Position numbers and translations under genes: made by a program
Assembly: GCA_021464525.1 (NCBI GenBank)
Contig: JADRCO010001310.1
Location: forward strand, 1-20,392
Length of the DNA stretch: 20,392 nucleotides
DNA from: Rhizophagus sp. LPA8_4_AMF
Lineage: Eukaryota > Glomeromycota > Glomeromycetes > Glomerales > Glomeraceae
Direction of reading: 5' to 3'
The notes under the pieces: generated by a model
What the model was told of the DNA's origin: nothing
Databases searched by the model: none
The model's input: the letters and a program-made list of their open reading frames with translations, nothing else
Shown: one piece after another, positions 19,441 to 20,392 of the stretch
How positions within the stretch are numbered: position 1 is the first letter of the stretch
How the letters are laid out: every line of letters begins with the position of its first letter

Positions 19441-19791
19441 AACTTTTCTTGCCATTGTTCAAAGTATACATATCATTGTTTTTTTTAAAAAACAATGACA
19501 AGAAAAATTCGCGTGAACTTTTCTTGCCATTGTTTAAAGTATACCATTGTTTTTTTTAAAAAATAATGACAAGAAAAATTTACACGAACTTTTCTTACCA
19601 TTGTTCAAAGTATACCATTGTTTTTTTTAAAAAATAATGACAAGAAAAATTCATGCGAACTTTTCTTGCCATTGTTCATTGTTTTTTTAAAAACAATGAC
19701 AAAAAAAATTCACGTGAACTTTTCTTGCCATTGTTTAACTCAAGTCTACTATTGTTTTTTTTAAGGAATCGACTAAACAATGACAGAGAAA
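19441..19791 (+). repeat. tandem array of five palindromic hairpin units
   Basis: Units start at 19441, 19516, 19587, 19658 and 19717, with periods of 75, 71, 71 and 59 bp. Each opens with AACTTTTCTTGCCATTGTT and closes with AACAATGACAAGAAAAATT, which are inverted copies of each other, around a core TTTTTTTTAAAAAA. Three of the four junctions read ATTC, a short CG- or GC-containing core, then GAAC; the other reads TTTACACGAAC. Each unit can fold on itself, and neighbouring half-units can also pair. The fifth copy is degenerate. Confidence 0.8.
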
Positions 19792-20100
19792 ATATTATTA
19801 AATAATTAGAATATAAATTTGTTAACAAGATATTCATTATTTGAATTAAAGCGTGGTATTTATTGTTGATAATTATCGCTTGTACATTAAAATTATGCGT
19901 ACAACAAATTTAACGAAATTTGGCCAAAACTAAAATTTTTTACCATTATTATATTACTAAGTAATCTGCAATATGACAATCTACTATATAATAATTTTTT
20001 CCTGTGTGATTTATATCTGTGTACTTGTAACATTTAGACTACGAATTTATACCTGTGCACTATCATGCAGGGCAGGACTCCGGATAATTATAATTAAGGT
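19792..20100. other. AT-rich stretch without a gene
   Basis: No coding frame, RNA gene or clear repeat is recognisable between the hairpin array and the inverted repeat at 20101. The open frame beginning at 19973 runs into that inverted repeat and shows no protein-like composition. Confidence 0.5.
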
Positions 20101-20267
20101 CATATGGGGCCTTTGCAATAGAAAAGGGGGAAACTACCAGAAAAAATTAATTTTATATTTATATGCCAAATATGTTCTATTAATTATAAAAAGTTCAGAT
20201 TTAATATTAACTTAAAAAATTTTTTTTCTAGCAGTTTCCCCTTTTTCTATTGCAAAGACCCCATATG
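20101..20267. repeat. MITE-like inverted repeat, 167 bp
   Basis: The left arm begins CATATGGGGCCTTTGCAATA at 20101. The right arm, read inward from 20267 on the minus strand, begins CATATGGGGTCTTTGCAATA. The arms match over about 46 bp with four differences, around an AT-rich spacer of about 75 bp without coding content. No target duplication is evident, so it could be a miniature inverted-repeat element or a simple folded repeat. Confidence 0.6.
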
Positions 20268-20392
20268 TTCTATATTAAGAATTTTTCAAAATTTATTATT
20301 GCCATCCTGAGTTCACTTTAAAAACTATAGAGATAAGACTTTAATAGAATACTTGCCTTCCAATTATCTATAACTTTGTAATTTAAAAAGTA

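Noticed and set aside
19441..19791. CRISPR-like array
   Set aside because: The context is eukaryotic, the units are palindromic throughout, and there are no unique spacers.
1..20392. tRNA or rRNA genes
   Set aside because: No cloverleaf-like or conserved rRNA segment was recognised by eye on either strand; a covariance search was not possible.

Overview
This is AT-rich eukaryotic DNA with short introns (about 60-125 bp, GT-AG plus one GC-AG), most likely from an arbuscular mycorrhizal fungus (Rhizophagus / Glomeromycotina). That assignment is an inference from base composition, intron style and transposon families I recognise. I see no ordinary housekeeping gene. The window is a nest of mobile and repetitive DNA.

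Layout: 1-2020 is AT-rich filler with one small hairpin. 2040-3316 is host repeat DNA: a purine-rich tract, a tandem array of about 60 bp units, and one divergent unit of the satellite that reappears at 17604. From 3317 to 17603 lies a CACTA/EnSpm-type element of the fungal Plavaka (tnp2) kind. Its imperfect terminal inverted repeats begin CACC/CACT, and removing it rejoins the satellite unit. It carries two divergent, decayed genes: a minus-strand RS-rich accessory gene (3860-5445) and a plus-strand tnp2 transposase (5757-16986).

The tnp2 gene is split by a second element at 6682-14803 (8,122 bp) with perfect 34 bp terminal inverted repeats and a TTA target duplication. This inner element carries four multi-exon genes: (1) a large protein with a D...D...E core (6958-10066); (2) a protein with D, D, C-x2-C and DELH motifs, like the C2CH-bearing DDE transposases (10359-12941); (3) an intact C2H2 zinc-finger protein on the minus strand (13043-13882); and (4) a Cys-rich protein (14001-14646) divergent from it. 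I cannot place this gene set in a named transposon superfamily. It is the best candidate here for an undescribed system.

Downstream of the outer element are an A/B satellite array (17604-19150), a pyrimidine-rich tract, five tandem palindromic hairpin units (19441-19791) and a MITE-like inverted repeat (20101-20267).

Every gene except the zinc-finger gene is broken. The nine premature stops all fit single C-to-T or G-to-A changes where an ancestral codon can be guessed, and all seven inferred frameshifts are losses of one base. The first fits methylation-linked decay. The second could be decay or assembly error.
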